Positions 44,864 to 53,488 of a stretch of DNA of 64,000 nt are shown here, piece by piece. The translations under genes and the position numbers were made by a program. Source of the stretch: Pseudomonas delhiensis (lineage in GTDB: Bacteria; Pseudomonadota; Gammaproteobacteria; Pseudomonadales; Pseudomonadaceae); contig NZ_FZPC01000001.1 in NCBI RefSeq assembly GCF_900187975.1, forward strand, positions 362,944-426,943. The letters are read 5' to 3'. Within the stretch, counting starts at the first letter, position 1; each line of letters opens with the position of its first letter. Under the pieces are notes generated by a model. The model was not told the DNA's origin. It saw only the letters and a list, made by a program, of their open reading frames with translations, and ran no database searches.

Positions 44864-46476
44864 GACGTTTCCTCGAAATCGGTACTGCGAATGGGATGCG
44901 GGCGGCGCGGCTGGGGGTAGGCGGGCGAACTGCTCAGACGAGTGTCCCATACCGCGCGGCCGATGGTGAAATGATAGAGGCTGACCGGGCGGTCCGGTCC
45001 CTCGCCGAGCAATTCCCGCAGCGCCTCGTCGAAATAGCAGCCGATGCCGGTGCCCGAGAGCCCCGCGGCCTCGGCCTCCAGGTAGAGCAACTGGCCGATC
45101 TGCCCCGCCTCCCAGTACAGCCGCGGGTAGGTCCAGGGGCCCTCGGCCAGCGCCGCGTCCAGGTCGGCGAGCATGGCGAAGGCCACGCAGCCGTCGCTGG
45201 CGATGTCCTGGCCGCAGGAAAGGAAGGCCGAGAGCTGGCGGGCGTCGCCTTCCAGCAACAGGTACAGCGGCAGCCCGGCGTCCGCCCGGCGCCACTGGAA
45301 GTCCGCGCGCAGGCCGCCCGGCGCGCGGCCGCCGCGGCCCAGCCAGTAGAGCCCCGGCGCCAGGCCCTGGACGCGGTGGACGAACAGCAGCAGGTCCAGG
45401 CGCGGCGGCTCGCCCGTGCAGGCGAAGGGCACCGGCGAGTGCTCCGGCAGCAGGCGGCGCAGCCAGGCCAGCAGCAGCTCGGCGTGGATGCCGCTGCGGC
45501 CGTCCAGGCTCTGCGCGCTGCGCCGGCGGTGGAGGATCGGGCGCAGCGGCAGGCCGGGGTTGTCCTGGGTCGCCTCGGCGCGCGGCAGGCGCCAGTCGGC
45601 GGGGGCCAGCGCCGGCGCACGGCACAGCGCATGGACGCGCTCCAGCTCCGGCCAGTGGCGGTAGCTGCGCGAGAGGCGGTTGGGCGCGCCCTGCAGCTCC
45701 AGCGCCGCCAGCCCCCGCAGCAGCGCATCGGGCACGCGGGGTTCGCGGTCCTGCGGTGGACCTATCCACAGCAACGCATCCACCGCCTCGCGCTCGTGGA
45801 AGCCTTCCCGGTCCAGGCCGAAGGGCGCGTCCAGGCTGCGTTCGTCCAGCGCGCGCAGCAGCCGCACTTCCCAGCCCTGGATGGCCGCGGCGATGGCCAG
45901 GGCCGCCAGGGCATGGCCGAAGTCGTGCTGGCAGTAGCGGTAGGCGCGCTCGCCGTACTTCCAGGCCTCGCGCCAGGGGATGCTGGCCAGCGCCAGCAGC
46001 AGGCCGTCGCCGGGGAGCTGCCCGGCCAGGGCGGGCGGCAGTTCGGCGCGCACCTCCAGCAGGTGTTCGTCGGCCGTGTAGTGGGCCAGCACGGCGGACT
46101 TGTCCACAGCCCCGGCCGGCAGCAGCAGGTAGGCCTCGGTGGGGTGCAGATTGCCGCTGGAAGGGTTGACCCGCAGCGCCCAGCGGCTGCCGCCGGCTTC
46201 CTTCCAGGCGGAGAGGGCCAGGCTGTCGTAGAGCAGTTGCGAGACGCTTTCCAGGCCCAGCGGCGCCGGCTCGCCGAGGGGGCCGGCGAACACGCCGTCG
46301 TAGCCCGGCGATTCTTCCTGCGGGCGGTGCAGCAATTTGATCGAGCGCGCCCCGGCATAGCGGCGGAAGGGTGCCGGCTGGGTCGCCCAGTCCAGCTGGC
46401 CGGGCCCCGGGGCGAAGCGCTCCGGGGCGTGGCAGCTCAGGGCGTGGTAGGCACGCACGGCCTCGGCGGCGTTCAT
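44860..46476 (-). CDS. SagB/ThcOx-type nitroreductase-fold protein with two domains
   Basis: A 538-residue protein built from two nitroreductase-like halves. The N-terminal half (about 40-260) contains WALRVNPSSGNLHPTEAYLLL and HDFGHALAALAIAAAIQGW. The C-terminal half (about 300-520) contains RRRSAQSLDGRSGI, GLYWLGRGGR and AGQIGQLLYLEAEAAGLSGTGIGCYFD. Such FMN enzymes oxidise azolines in peptide natural-product pathways, but no cyclodehydratase (YcaO) or precursor gene is nearby. The four-gene coupled operon instead holds GNAT, TesB and HAD genes. Its true substrate is unknown. Confidence 0.82.
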   Translation of the reverse strand: MNAAEAVRAYHALSCHAPERFAPGPGQLDWATQPAPFRRYAGARSIKLLHRPQEESPGYDGVFAGPLGEPAPLGLESVSQLLYDSLALSAWKEAGGSRWALRVNPSSGNLHPTEAYLLLPAGAVDKSAVLAHYTADEHLLEVRAELPPALAGQLPGDGLLLALASIPWREAWKYGERAYRYCQHDFGHALAALAIAAAIQGWEVRLLRALDERSLDAPFGLDREGFHEREAVDALLWIGPPQDREPRVPDALLRGLAALELQGAPNRLSRSYRHWPELERVHALCRAPALAPADWRLPRAEATQDNPGLPLRPILHRRRSAQSLDGRSGIHAELLLAWLRRLLPEHSPVPFACTGEPPRLDLLLFVHRVQGLAPGLYWLGRGGRAPGGLRADFQWRRADAGLPLYLLLEGDARQLSAFLSCGQDIASDGCVAFAMLADLDAALAEGPWTYPRLYWEAGQIGQLLYLEAEAAGLSGTGIGCYFDEALRELLGEGPDRPVSLYHFTIGRAVWDTRLSSSPAYPQPRRPHPIRSTDFEETS

Positions 46477-47036
46477 GTCTGCGCCTCCAGCCATTGCTGG
46501 CGGCTGATGCGGAACAGCACGTGCGGGCGCAGCGCATGGCCCTCGGGCAGGCGCGGGTGGTCGAAGTCGGCGGCCGCGTCGCGCCGCATGTCCAGGCGTT
46601 GCATCAGGCCCTGGGACGGCAGGTTGGCCGGCACGGTGAAGGCCACCACCTCGGTCAGGCGCAGCTGTGCGAAGGCGTATTCCAGCACCGCCCGCGCCGC
46701 CTCCAACGCATAGCCCTGGCGCCAGAACGCCCGGTTCAGCCGCCAGCCGATCTCCACCGCCGGGGTGAAGGCGGCTTCGAAGCCCACGTGCTGCACGCCC
46801 AGCACGCCGAGGAAGGCGCCGTCGTCGCGACGCTCGACTATCCACTGGCCGAAGCCGTGCTCGGCGAAGTGCGCGTGGATGCGCGCGGCCAGGGCGTCGC
46901 TGTCCTCGCGGCCCATGCAGGCGGGGAAGTGGCGCATCACTTCGGGGTCGGCGTTGAGGGCGGCGAAGGCCTCCAGGTCGCCGTCGCGCCAAGGGCGCAG
47001 CAGCAGGCGCGGAGTGCTCAGGCTGGGCAGGTGCAT
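46473..47036 (-). CDS. GNAT N-acetyltransferase (RimJ/RimL-like)
   Basis: A 187-residue acetyltransferase. It starts LSTPRLLLRPWRDGDLEAFAALNADPEVMRHFP in the RimJ/L style, with EIGWRLNRAFWRQGYALEAARAVLEYAF forming motif A for acetyl-CoA and QRLDMRRD near the C-terminus. Homologues acetylate protein N-termini or small molecules; the substrate is unknown. It leads the minus-strand operon with the SagB-type gene (4-nt overlap) and is divergent from the deacetylase-like gene. Confidence 0.86.
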   Translation of the reverse strand: MHLPSLSTPRLLLRPWRDGDLEAFAALNADPEVMRHFPACMGREDSDALAARIHAHFAEHGFGQWIVERRDDGAFLGVLGVQHVGFEAAFTPAVEIGWRLNRAFWRQGYALEAARAVLEYAFAQLRLTEVVAFTVPANLPSQGLMQRLDMRRDAAADFDHPRLPEGHALRPHVLFRISRQQWLEAQT

Positions 47037-47146
47037 GGTTCGCCTCGGCGGTGTTCGTCGGTTGCCTATTGTGCCCCATGCGCGGCCCTGGCGCCCGGCC
47101 GCGGGGCCGGCTTACCCTTGCCGCTGAACAGCCCGAGCCCCGTCCC

Positions 47147-48067
47147 ATGCCGTTGCCCCTGGTCTACCACGACGACTACAGCCCGCCCTTCCCCGCCGGC
47201 CACCGCTTCCCGATGGAGAAGTTCCGCCTGCTCAAGGAGCATCTGGTGGCCAGCGGCCTGACCTGCGACGCGGCGCTGCTGCGCCCCGAGCCCTGCCCGG
47301 CGGACATCCTCGCCCTGGCCCACGACCGCGGCTACATCGAGCGCTATTGCAGCGGCGACATGAGCCGCGAGGAACTGCGCCGCCTCGGCCTGCCCTGGAG
47401 CGAGGCCCTGGCCCGGCGCACGGTGCGCGCGGTGGGCGGCTCGCTGCTGGGCGCGGACCAGGCGCTCAAGCACGGCCTGGCCTGCCACCTGGCCGGCGGC
47501 ACCCACCACGCGCACCACGACCACGCCTCGGGCTTCTGCATCTTCAACGACCTGGCGGTGATCGCCCTCTACCTGCTGGAGAGCGGCCGCGCCGGGCGGG
47601 TGCTGATCTTCGACTGCGACGTGCACCAGGGCGACGGCACCGCGCGCATCCTGGAAAACGTCCCCGACGCCGTCACGGTGTCGCTGCACTGCGAGAAGAA
47701 CTTCCCCGCGCGCAAGGCGCACAGCGACTGGGACATCCCCCTGCCGCTGCACATGGGCGACGCCGACTACCTGCGGGTGGTGGACGAGGCGCTGGACTAC
47801 CTGCTGCCGCTGTACCAGCCGGACCTGGTGCTCTACGACGCCGGGGTGGACGTGCACAAGGACGACGCCCTGGGCTACCTGAACCTCACCGACGCCGGCC
47901 TGGCCGCCCGCGACGAGCGGGTGATCGAACGCTGCCTGGCCCGCGACGTCCCGGTGCTGGGGGTGATCGGCGGCGGCTACGACAGGGACCGCGCGGCCCT
48001 GGCGCGGCGCCACGGCATCCTCCACCACAGCGCGCAGCGGGTCTGGCAGCGCCTCGGCCTGGGCTGA
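47147..48067 (+). CDS. Histone-deacetylase-superfamily amidohydrolase
   Basis: A 306-residue zinc hydrolase of the class IV-like HDAC/acetylpolyamine-amidohydrolase superfamily. The His-His dyad is in LAGGTHHAHHDHASGFCIFND (about 128-148, cited in part), the Zn ligands in IFDCDVHQGDGTA near 165-177 and in the VLYDAGVDVHKDD region near 225. It would deacetylate a small amide or lysine side chain. The ATG at 47147 begins the family N-terminus PLVYHDDYSPPFP. The gene is alone on the plus strand, divergent from the GNAT gene. Confidence 0.88.
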   Translation: MPLPLVYHDDYSPPFPAGHRFPMEKFRLLKEHLVASGLTCDAALLRPEPCPADILALAHDRGYIERYCSGDMSREELRRLGLPWSEALARRTVRAVGGSLLGADQALKHGLACHLAGGTHHAHHDHASGFCIFNDLAVIALYLLESGRAGRVLIFDCDVHQGDGTARILENVPDAVTVSLHCEKNFPARKAHSDWDIPLPLHMGDADYLRVVDEALDYLLPLYQPDLVLYDAGVDVHKDDALGYLNLTDAGLAARDERVIERCLARDVPVLGVIGGGYDRDRAALARRHGILHHSAQRVWQRLGLG

Positions 48068-48470
48068 GTTGTCCACGCAGGCTGTGGAACAACCTGTGGA
48101 AAAGCTGCGGGGAGTCTGCCCTGGCCCACGCCCGGCCTGGGGCACAGCCGGCTGGGTGAAAGATGACCAGGCAAGCTTGCACGCAGCGGAGCCTTGTCCA
48201 CGGATACTGTGGAAGCCACTGTGGATAAGCTGCGGGGCCTTCGCTGCAGGCCACGCCCCTCAAGCCCTCCAGCCCAATGAACAAAATATGACCAGGGCGC
48301 TCTTCGTAGGAGCGAGCTTGCTCGCGAAGGGCGCCGCGGAGGGAATGGGGGTTCGCGAGCAAGCTCGCTCCTACAAGAGCCCGAGGCATCGGCTTGTCCA
48401 CGGATGCTGTGGAGCCCCCTGTGGATATCCTGGGAACAAGCGCGCCGGCCGCCCGTAAGCAAAGGCTTCG
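48068..48470. repeat. Triplicated element with DnaA-box-like sequences
   Basis: Three imperfect copies start at about 48070, 48193 and 48391. Each has TTGTCCACG, a CTGTGGA, a second CTGTGGAWA followed in most by GCTG, and a downstream ATGACCAG or TTGACCAG block. The middle copy contains TGTGGATAA, a perfect DnaA box. A REPIN (48305-48375) interrupts the second copy. Together these fill the 454-bp gap before the next gene, and no coding frame is credible. Confidence 0.65.
48305..48375. repeat. REPIN (two inverted REP arms)
   Basis: CGTAGGAGCGAGCTTGCTCG and its reverse complement face each other over about 71 bp, with a short unrelated centre. This is the canonical Pseudomonas REP doublet. Confidence 0.88.
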
Positions 48471-48554
48471 CCGCGGCTGCCGGCAAATTGACCAGCCGCC
48501 CGCCGCAGCGGCTAGGCTAGAATGCGCGCCCTCTCCACCGACCATGCCCAGCCC

Positions 48555-49796
48555 ATGACCAGCTCCAGCCCCTCGTCCTCCCGCAGCGCCATCGTCATCG
48601 GTGGCGGCCCCGCCGGCCTGATGGCGGCCGAAGTGCTGGCCGGCGCCGGCGTGCGCGTGGCGCTGTACGACGCCATGCCCTCGGTGGGGCGCAAGTTCCT
48701 GCTGGCCGGCGTCGGCGGCATGAACATCACCCACTCCGAAGCCCACGAGGCCTTCGTCGGCCGCTACGGCTCGCGCCGCGGGGAAGTCGGCGCGCTGCTC
48801 GCCGATTTCGACGGCCAGGCCCTGCGCGAGTGGATCCACGGCCTGGGGATAACCACCTTCGTCGGCACCTCCGGCCGCGTCTTCCCCACCGACATGAAGG
48901 CCGCGCCCCTGCTGCGCGCCTGGCTCAAGCGCCTGCGCGAAAAAGGCGTAGTTATCCACACCCGCAGCCGCTGGCAGGGCTGGGACGACCAGGGCCGCCT
49001 GCTCATCGACGGCCCCGCCGGCCGCGAGGCGCTGCGGGCCGACGCCACCGTCCTCGCCCTGGGCGGCGGCAGTTGGCAACGCCTGGGCTCCGACGGCGCC
49101 TGGGTGCCGCTGCTGCAGGCGCGGGGCGTGGAAGTCGCGCCCCTGCGTCCCTCCAACTGCGGCTTCGAGGTCGAGGCCTGGAGCGAGTTCTTCCGCGACA
49201 AGTTCGCCGGCGCGCCGGTCAAGCCGGTGGCCCTGGGCCTGGACGGCGAGGCGCCGCGCCAGGGCGAGTTCGTGGTCACCGCCGGCGGCATCGAGGGCAG
49301 CCTGGTCTATGCGCTGTCCGCCGCCATCCGCGAGCGCATCGCCCGCGACGGCTCGGCCACCCTGTACCTGGACCTGCTGCCGGGCCGCAGCGCCGAGCAG
49401 GTGGCCAAGGCCCTGGCCCAGCCGCGCGGCTCCAAGTCCATGGCCAACCACCTGCGCGGCCGCCTGGGCCTGGACGGCGTGCGCGCCGGCCTGCTGCGCG
49501 AGTTGTCCACAGCCGCGGACTATGCCGAGCCGCAACGCCTGGCCGCGCTGATCAAGGCGTTGCCGTTGCGCGTGGTGCGCGCCCGCCCATTGGACGAAGC
49601 CATCAGCAGCGCCGGCGGCGTCACCTTCGAGGCGGTGGATAAGCAGCTGATGCTGGACGCCCTGCCCGGGGTGTTCTGCGCCGGCGAAATGCTCGACTGG
49701 GAGGCGCCCACCGGCGGCTACCTGCTCACCGCCTGCTTCGCCAGCGGCCGCGCCGCCGGCCTGGGCGCATTGCGCTGGCTGAAACTGGAACCCTAG
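48555..49796 (+). CDS. BaiN/HI0933-type FAD-dependent oxidoreductase (TIGR03862-like)
   Basis: A 413-residue flavoprotein if started at 48555; an in-frame ATG at 48522 is also possible. The Rossmann motif VIGGGPAGLMAAEVLA opens the protein. Family features include the GRKFLLAGVGGMNITHSE block and the C-terminal PGVFCAGEMLDWEAPTGGYLLTACFASGR, which closes on FAD. The alpha/beta middle (about 190-330) is the typical insert. It carries three DnaA-box-like sites in its coding sequence (48952, 49503, 49636). The physiological substrate is unknown. Confidence 0.86.
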   Translation: MTSSSPSSSRSAIVIGGGPAGLMAAEVLAGAGVRVALYDAMPSVGRKFLLAGVGGMNITHSEAHEAFVGRYGSRRGEVGALLADFDGQALREWIHGLGITTFVGTSGRVFPTDMKAAPLLRAWLKRLREKGVVIHTRSRWQGWDDQGRLLIDGPAGREALRADATVLALGGGSWQRLGSDGAWVPLLQARGVEVAPLRPSNCGFEVEAWSEFFRDKFAGAPVKPVALGLDGEAPRQGEFVVTAGGIEGSLVYALSAAIRERIARDGSATLYLDLLPGRSAEQVAKALAQPRGSKSMANHLRGRLGLDGVRAGLLRELSTAADYAEPQRLAALIKALPLRVVRARPLDEAISSAGGVTFEAVDKQLMLDALPGVFCAGEMLDWEAPTGGYLLTACFASGRAAGLGALRWLKLEP

Positions 49797-49834
49797 TGCT
49801 AGATTGCGGACTCCCTTCCGGCAGAGTCCGCGCC

Positions 49835-50440
49835 ATGCCCCTGAGCTTCCGTCCGGCCCGCGCCGGGGACGTCGATGCCGCCGTCCCGCTGATCTACAGT
49901 TCCGGCCCCGACGCCTTCGACTACGCCTTCGCCCGCCCCGGCCGCAACAGTGCCCAGGACTTCCTGCGCCACGCCTTCGTCCAGGGCGGCGGCCAGTTCG
50001 GCTGGCGCCAGCACACGGTGGGCGAACTGGATGGGCGGGTGGTGGCGGTGGGGACCCTGTTCGGCGGCGAGGCCAACCTCGGCTACCTGCTCGCCGCCAG
50101 CCGGCAGATCCTCGGCTTCTTCGGCCCGGGCGCGCTGCCGGTGATCCACCATGGCCTGCAACTGGAGCGCATCATCTGCCCGCCGCCGAAGCGGACGCTG
50201 TACCTCGCCCACCTCGGCGTGGCGCCGGAACTGCGCGGCGAAGGCCTGGGCAGCCAGCTGATCGCCCACTTCCTCGAACGCGGCCGCCAGGCCGGCCTGC
50301 CCATGGCCGCCCTCGACGTGTCGGTGGCCAACCCGCGGGCCCAGGCGCTGTACGAGCGCCTGGGCTTCGTGGTGCAGGCCGAGCGCACCTCCGACCTGCC
50401 CGGCGTGGCCAGCCACCGCTACATGCAGCGCGCCCTCTGA
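49835..50440 (+). CDS. GNAT-family N-acetyltransferase
   Basis: A 201-residue acetyltransferase. The acetyl-CoA signature is LYLAHLGVAPELRGEGLGSQLIAHFLERG, seen in pieces at about residues 126-154, and ALDVSVANPRAQALYERLGF provides the second motif. The first 60 residues carry DAFDYAFARPGRNSAQDFLRHAF, shared by an uncharacterised Pseudomonas subfamily. It lies 38 bp after the flavoprotein on the same strand. Substrate is unknown. Confidence 0.86.
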   Translation: MPLSFRPARAGDVDAAVPLIYSSGPDAFDYAFARPGRNSAQDFLRHAFVQGGGQFGWRQHTVGELDGRVVAVGTLFGGEANLGYLLAASRQILGFFGPGALPVIHHGLQLERIICPPPKRTLYLAHLGVAPELRGEGLGSQLIAHFLERGRQAGLPMAALDVSVANPRAQALYERLGFVVQAERTSDLPGVASHRYMQRAL

Positions 50441-50520
50441 GCCTGCGCTAGACTGCGCGCCAGCCGCCCGCAGAGGCGGCAACGCCACCGTGCCGGCCAG
50501 TGCCACGACAAGGAAGCGCC

Positions 50521-50892
50521 ATGAGCGACCTGAACAGCGTCGAACTGAAAGTCTTCGTCCCGGCCCGCGACTACGCCCGGTCCCAGGCCTTCTACCGCGA
50601 CCTCGGCTTCGCCAATCCCTGGGGTTCCGAGGAGCTGAGCTACTTCCACCACGGCGACCGCTGCGCCTTCCTGCTGCAGAACTTCTACGTCAAGGAATTC
50701 GCCGAGAACCTGATGCTGCACCTGCTGGTGGAGGACGCCGATGCCTGGTGGCAGCGCCTGCGCGAGATCGATATCGCCGGGCGCTACGGGGTGCGGCTGG
50801 GGGAGCCGGAGGACCAGCCTTGGCGGATGCGGGATTTCACCTTGCATGATCCGAGCGGGGTGCTTTGGCGTATCGGCCACAATCTTGATTGA
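50521..50892 (+). CDS. VOC-superfamily (glyoxalase/bleomycin-resistance-fold) protein
   Basis: A 123-residue single-module pair of beta-alpha-beta-beta-beta units. LKVFVPARDYARSQAFYRDLGF and the second-half DFTLHDPSGVLWRIGHN are diagnostic. Metal ligands are not obvious: the first His of the usual pair is absent and Glu/His near the end are ambiguous, so a binding rather than catalytic role is possible. An AGGAAGC ribosome site precedes the ATG. Confidence 0.82.
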   Translation: MSDLNSVELKVFVPARDYARSQAFYRDLGFANPWGSEELSYFHHGDRCAFLLQNFYVKEFAENLMLHLLVEDADAWWQRLREIDIAGRYGVRLGEPEDQPWRMRDFTLHDPSGVLWRIGHNLD

Positions 50893-50908
50893 GCGGGGTC
50901 GCGGCTTT

Positions 50909-50936
50909 TCGTAGGAGCGAGCTTGCTCGCGAACGG
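50909..50936. repeat. Single REP arm
   Basis: One copy of the CGTAGGAGCGAGCTTGCTCG element, itself a short hairpin, 18 bp after the VOC gene stop. Confidence 0.75.
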
Positions 50937-50973
50937 CATTCTGCCGGGTGGTTCGGTGTGTATCCTCAAGAGC

Positions 50974-51132
50974 GCCCTCTCCCCAGCCCTCTCCCTGAAG
51001 GGAGAGGGGGCTTGTCCGTGCCGAGAGAAATTAGGTTTCAGCCGGCAACCCTATGCTAGCCGGCTAACTCAGGAATACCAGAATACACCGAACGGTCCCC
51101 TCTCCCTTCAGGGAGAGGGTTAGGGAGAGGGA
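50974..51132. repeat. Inverted pair of CCCTCTCCC-type repeats
   Basis: A CCCTCTCCC...CTCCCTGAAGGGAGAGG element (50974-51010) is repeated in opposite orientation at 51096-51132, and each arm is internally palindromic around CCTTCAGG or CCTGAAGG. It lies between two convergent genes and may act as a bidirectional terminator. Confidence 0.7.
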
Positions 51133-51174
51133 GCGGGGCTGAACCAGAGCACAGGTATTACCGGTCAAGCCCCC

Positions 51175-52644
51175 CTACAGATACCACCCCCAAGGCTCAT
51201 CCGAGACATACTCCGTCACCTGCTTCACCTCCAGGTAGTTCTCCAGCCCCCACACCCCAAGCTCCCGGCCGATACCGCTCTGCTTCATGCCGCCCCAGGG
51301 CGCCTGGGTGAAGGTCGGTTGCGAGCAGTTGACCCAGACGATCCCCGCGCGCAACCCGTCGGCCACCCTCGCGGCACGCTGCGGGTCGCCGGACATCACC
51401 GCGCCGGCCAGGCCGAAGCGGCTGTCGTTGGCCAGGCGCAGGGCCTCGGCCTCGGTCCTGAAGCGCTTCACGCAGAGCACCGGGCCGAAGATTTCCTCGC
51501 GCCAGACAATGGCGTTCTCCGCCGGCTCGTCGAAGATGGCCGGCTCGACGAACCAGCCCTCGTCCAGTCCCGCCGGGCGCCGGCCGCCGGTGAGCAGGCG
51601 GGCGCCGCAGGCCTTGCCCTGTTCGATGAAGCCCAGCACCTTGTCGTACTGCCCCTGGCTCACCAGCGGGCCGAGCAGCACGCCCGGCTGCAGGCCGTTG
51701 CCGATGGTGATGGCGCGGGTGGCTTCCACCAGGCGTTCCAGCAGCCGCGGGGCGATGCCTTCCTGCACCAGCAGGCGCGAGGTGGCGCTGCACACCTGGC
51801 CCTGGTTCCAGAAGATGCCGAAGAGGATCCACTCCACAGCCGCTTCCACGTCGCTGTCGTCGAAGACGATGAAGGCCGACTTGCCGCCCAGCTCCAGGCT
51901 GATGTTCTTGATGTCCCGGGCCGCCGCCGACATGATCTTCGCCCCGGTCGGCACGCTGCCGGTGAAGGCCAGCTTGTCCACGCCCGGATGCTGCGCCAGT
52001 GGCCCGCCGGCCTCGCCGCCCAGGCCCGGCAGCACGTTCAGCACGCCGGCCGGCAGGCCGATGGCGTCGGCCGCGGCGGCCAGTTCCAGGGCGCTCAGCG
52101 GCGTCAGCTCGGAGGGCTTGAGCACGCAGGTGGCGCCGGCCGCCAGGGCCGGGGCGACCTTCCAGGCGGCCATCAGCAGCGGGTAGTTCCAGGGAATGAT
52201 CTGCCCGGCCACGCCCACCGGCTCGTGGCGGATGCGGCAGCGGAAGCGCTCGTCGGGCAGGGCCAGCGCCTGGTCCTGGCGGCCGTCCAGCTCGCGCGCC
52301 AGCTCCGCGTAGTAGCGGAAGCAGCCGATGGCGTCGGCCACGTCCCACTGTGCCTCGGGCAGCGGCTTGCCGTTGTCGCGCACCTCCAGTTCGGCCAGGG
52401 CGGCCTCGTTGCGTTCCAGCTCGTCGGCCAGCGCCTCCAGCCACTCGGCGCGCTCGCCGCCGCGGCTCTGCCCCCAGCCGCGGTTGAAGGCCTGGCGCGC
52501 CGCGCGCACGGCGTGGTCGACGTCTTCCTCGGTGGCCGCCGGCACCTCGCGCAGCGGCCGCCCGGTCGCCGGGTCGAAGCTGGTGAAGGTCCCGCCCAGG
52601 TCCGGGCTGACCCATTGCCCATTGATGTACAGCTGGTCACGCAT
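51175..52644 (-). CDS. Aminoaldehyde/betaine-aldehyde dehydrogenase-like ALDH
   Basis: A 489-residue NAD-dependent aldehyde dehydrogenase with IIPWNYPLL, general base Glu251 in SLELGGKSA, and nucleophile Cys285 in NQGQVCSATS. The C-terminus EYVSDEPWGWYL resembles the PWGWY ending of plant-type aminoaldehyde/betaine-aldehyde dehydrogenases. It is the last gene after a PotABCD-type transporter (24 bp from the permease), so oxidation of an aminoaldehyde derived from the imported amine is likely. Whether the substrate is a polyamine product or betaine aldehyde is unresolved. Confidence 0.86.
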   Translation of the reverse strand: MRDQLYINGQWVSPDLGGTFTSFDPATGRPLREVPAATEEDVDHAVRAARQAFNRGWGQSRGGERAEWLEALADELERNEAALAELEVRDNGKPLPEAQWDVADAIGCFRYYAELARELDGRQDQALALPDERFRCRIRHEPVGVAGQIIPWNYPLLMAAWKVAPALAAGATCVLKPSELTPLSALELAAAADAIGLPAGVLNVLPGLGGEAGGPLAQHPGVDKLAFTGSVPTGAKIMSAAARDIKNISLELGGKSAFIVFDDSDVEAAVEWILFGIFWNQGQVCSATSRLLVQEGIAPRLLERLVEATRAITIGNGLQPGVLLGPLVSQGQYDKVLGFIEQGKACGARLLTGGRRPAGLDEGWFVEPAIFDEPAENAIVWREEIFGPVLCVKRFRTEAEALRLANDSRFGLAGAVMSGDPQRAARVADGLRAGIVWVNCSQPTFTQAPWGGMKQSGIGRELGVWGLENYLEVKQVTEYVSDEPWGWYL

Positions 52645-52668
52645 CGCACGTCTCCTTGTCTGCGGCCA

Positions 52669-53487
52669 TCAGGCGGCCTGAACGCCGGCGCGGCGGTTCT
52701 GCAGGTAGCGGGAAGTGAACAGCAGCGCCAGCGAGGCGCAGATGATCACGGTGGATATGGCGTTGATCTCCGGGGTGATGCCGCGGCGGATCGAGGAGAA
52801 GATGTAGATCGGCAGCGTGGTCTCGGAGCCGGCGACGAAGAAGGCGATGATGAAGTCGTCGAAGCTGAAGGTGAACGCCAGCAGGAAGCCGGCGAGGATG
52901 GCCGGGGCGATCTGCGGCAGGGTCACCCGGCGGAAGGTCTCCAGCGGCGGCGCGTAGAGGTCGGCGGAGGCTTCCAGCAGGGCCTTGTCCATGGCCTCGA
53001 CGCGGGTGCGCACGATCACCATCACCAGCGCCATGGTGAACAGCGAGTGCGCCGCCACCACCGTGGGGAAGCCCATGCGCAGCTTCGGCAGGCCCATGTC
53101 CAGCGCCAGCAGCAGCGGGTTGAGCACGTCGAACAGGGTGATGAAGGCGATCAGCGTGGCGATGCCGATGACGATCCCAGGGACGATGATCGCGCAGTAG
53201 GTCAGCGCATCGAACAGCAGGCGCACGCGCTTGCCCACCCGCTGCAGGCCGAACACCGCCAGGGTGCCGAAGAAAGTGGCGATCAGCGCCGAGCACAGGG
53301 CGATCAGCGCGCTGTTGCCCAGGGCCTCCATGATGAAGGGGTTGCCGAAGGCGCGGCCGAACCACTGCACCGAGCAGCACTGGAGGCTCAGCCCGCTGCG
53401 CCCGGCGTTGAAGGCGAAGAGCATGATCAGCGCGATGGGCGCGTAGAGGAACAGGTACAGCGAGGTCGAATAGCCGCGCAGCCACAT
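52669..53487 (-). CDS. ABC transporter permease, PotC type
   Basis: A 272-residue inner-membrane permease with six helices. The cytoplasmic EAA loop that docks to the ATPase is EASADLYAPPLETFRRVTLPQIAPA. FDDFIIAFFVAGSETTLPIYIFSSIR is typical of PotC, so the importer belongs to the spermidine/putrescine class. It starts two bases after the potB-type stop and precedes the aldehyde dehydrogenase by 24 bp. Confidence 0.9.
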   Translation of the reverse strand: MWLRGYSTSLYLFLYAPIALIMLFAFNAGRSGLSLQCCSVQWFGRAFGNPFIMEALGNSALIALCSALIATFFGTLAVFGLQRVGKRVRLLFDALTYCAIIVPGIVIGIATLIAFITLFDVLNPLLLALDMGLPKLRMGFPTVVAAHSLFTMALVMVIVRTRVEAMDKALLEASADLYAPPLETFRRVTLPQIAPAILAGFLLAFTFSFDDFIIAFFVAGSETTLPIYIFSSIRRGITPEINAISTVIICASLALLFTSRYLQNRRAGVQAA

Positions 53488-53488
53488 C

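Noticed and set aside
44860..46476. Azole-peptide biosynthetic cluster around the SagB-type gene
   Set aside because: No YcaO/cyclodehydratase, leader peptide or exporter gene is present within the window.
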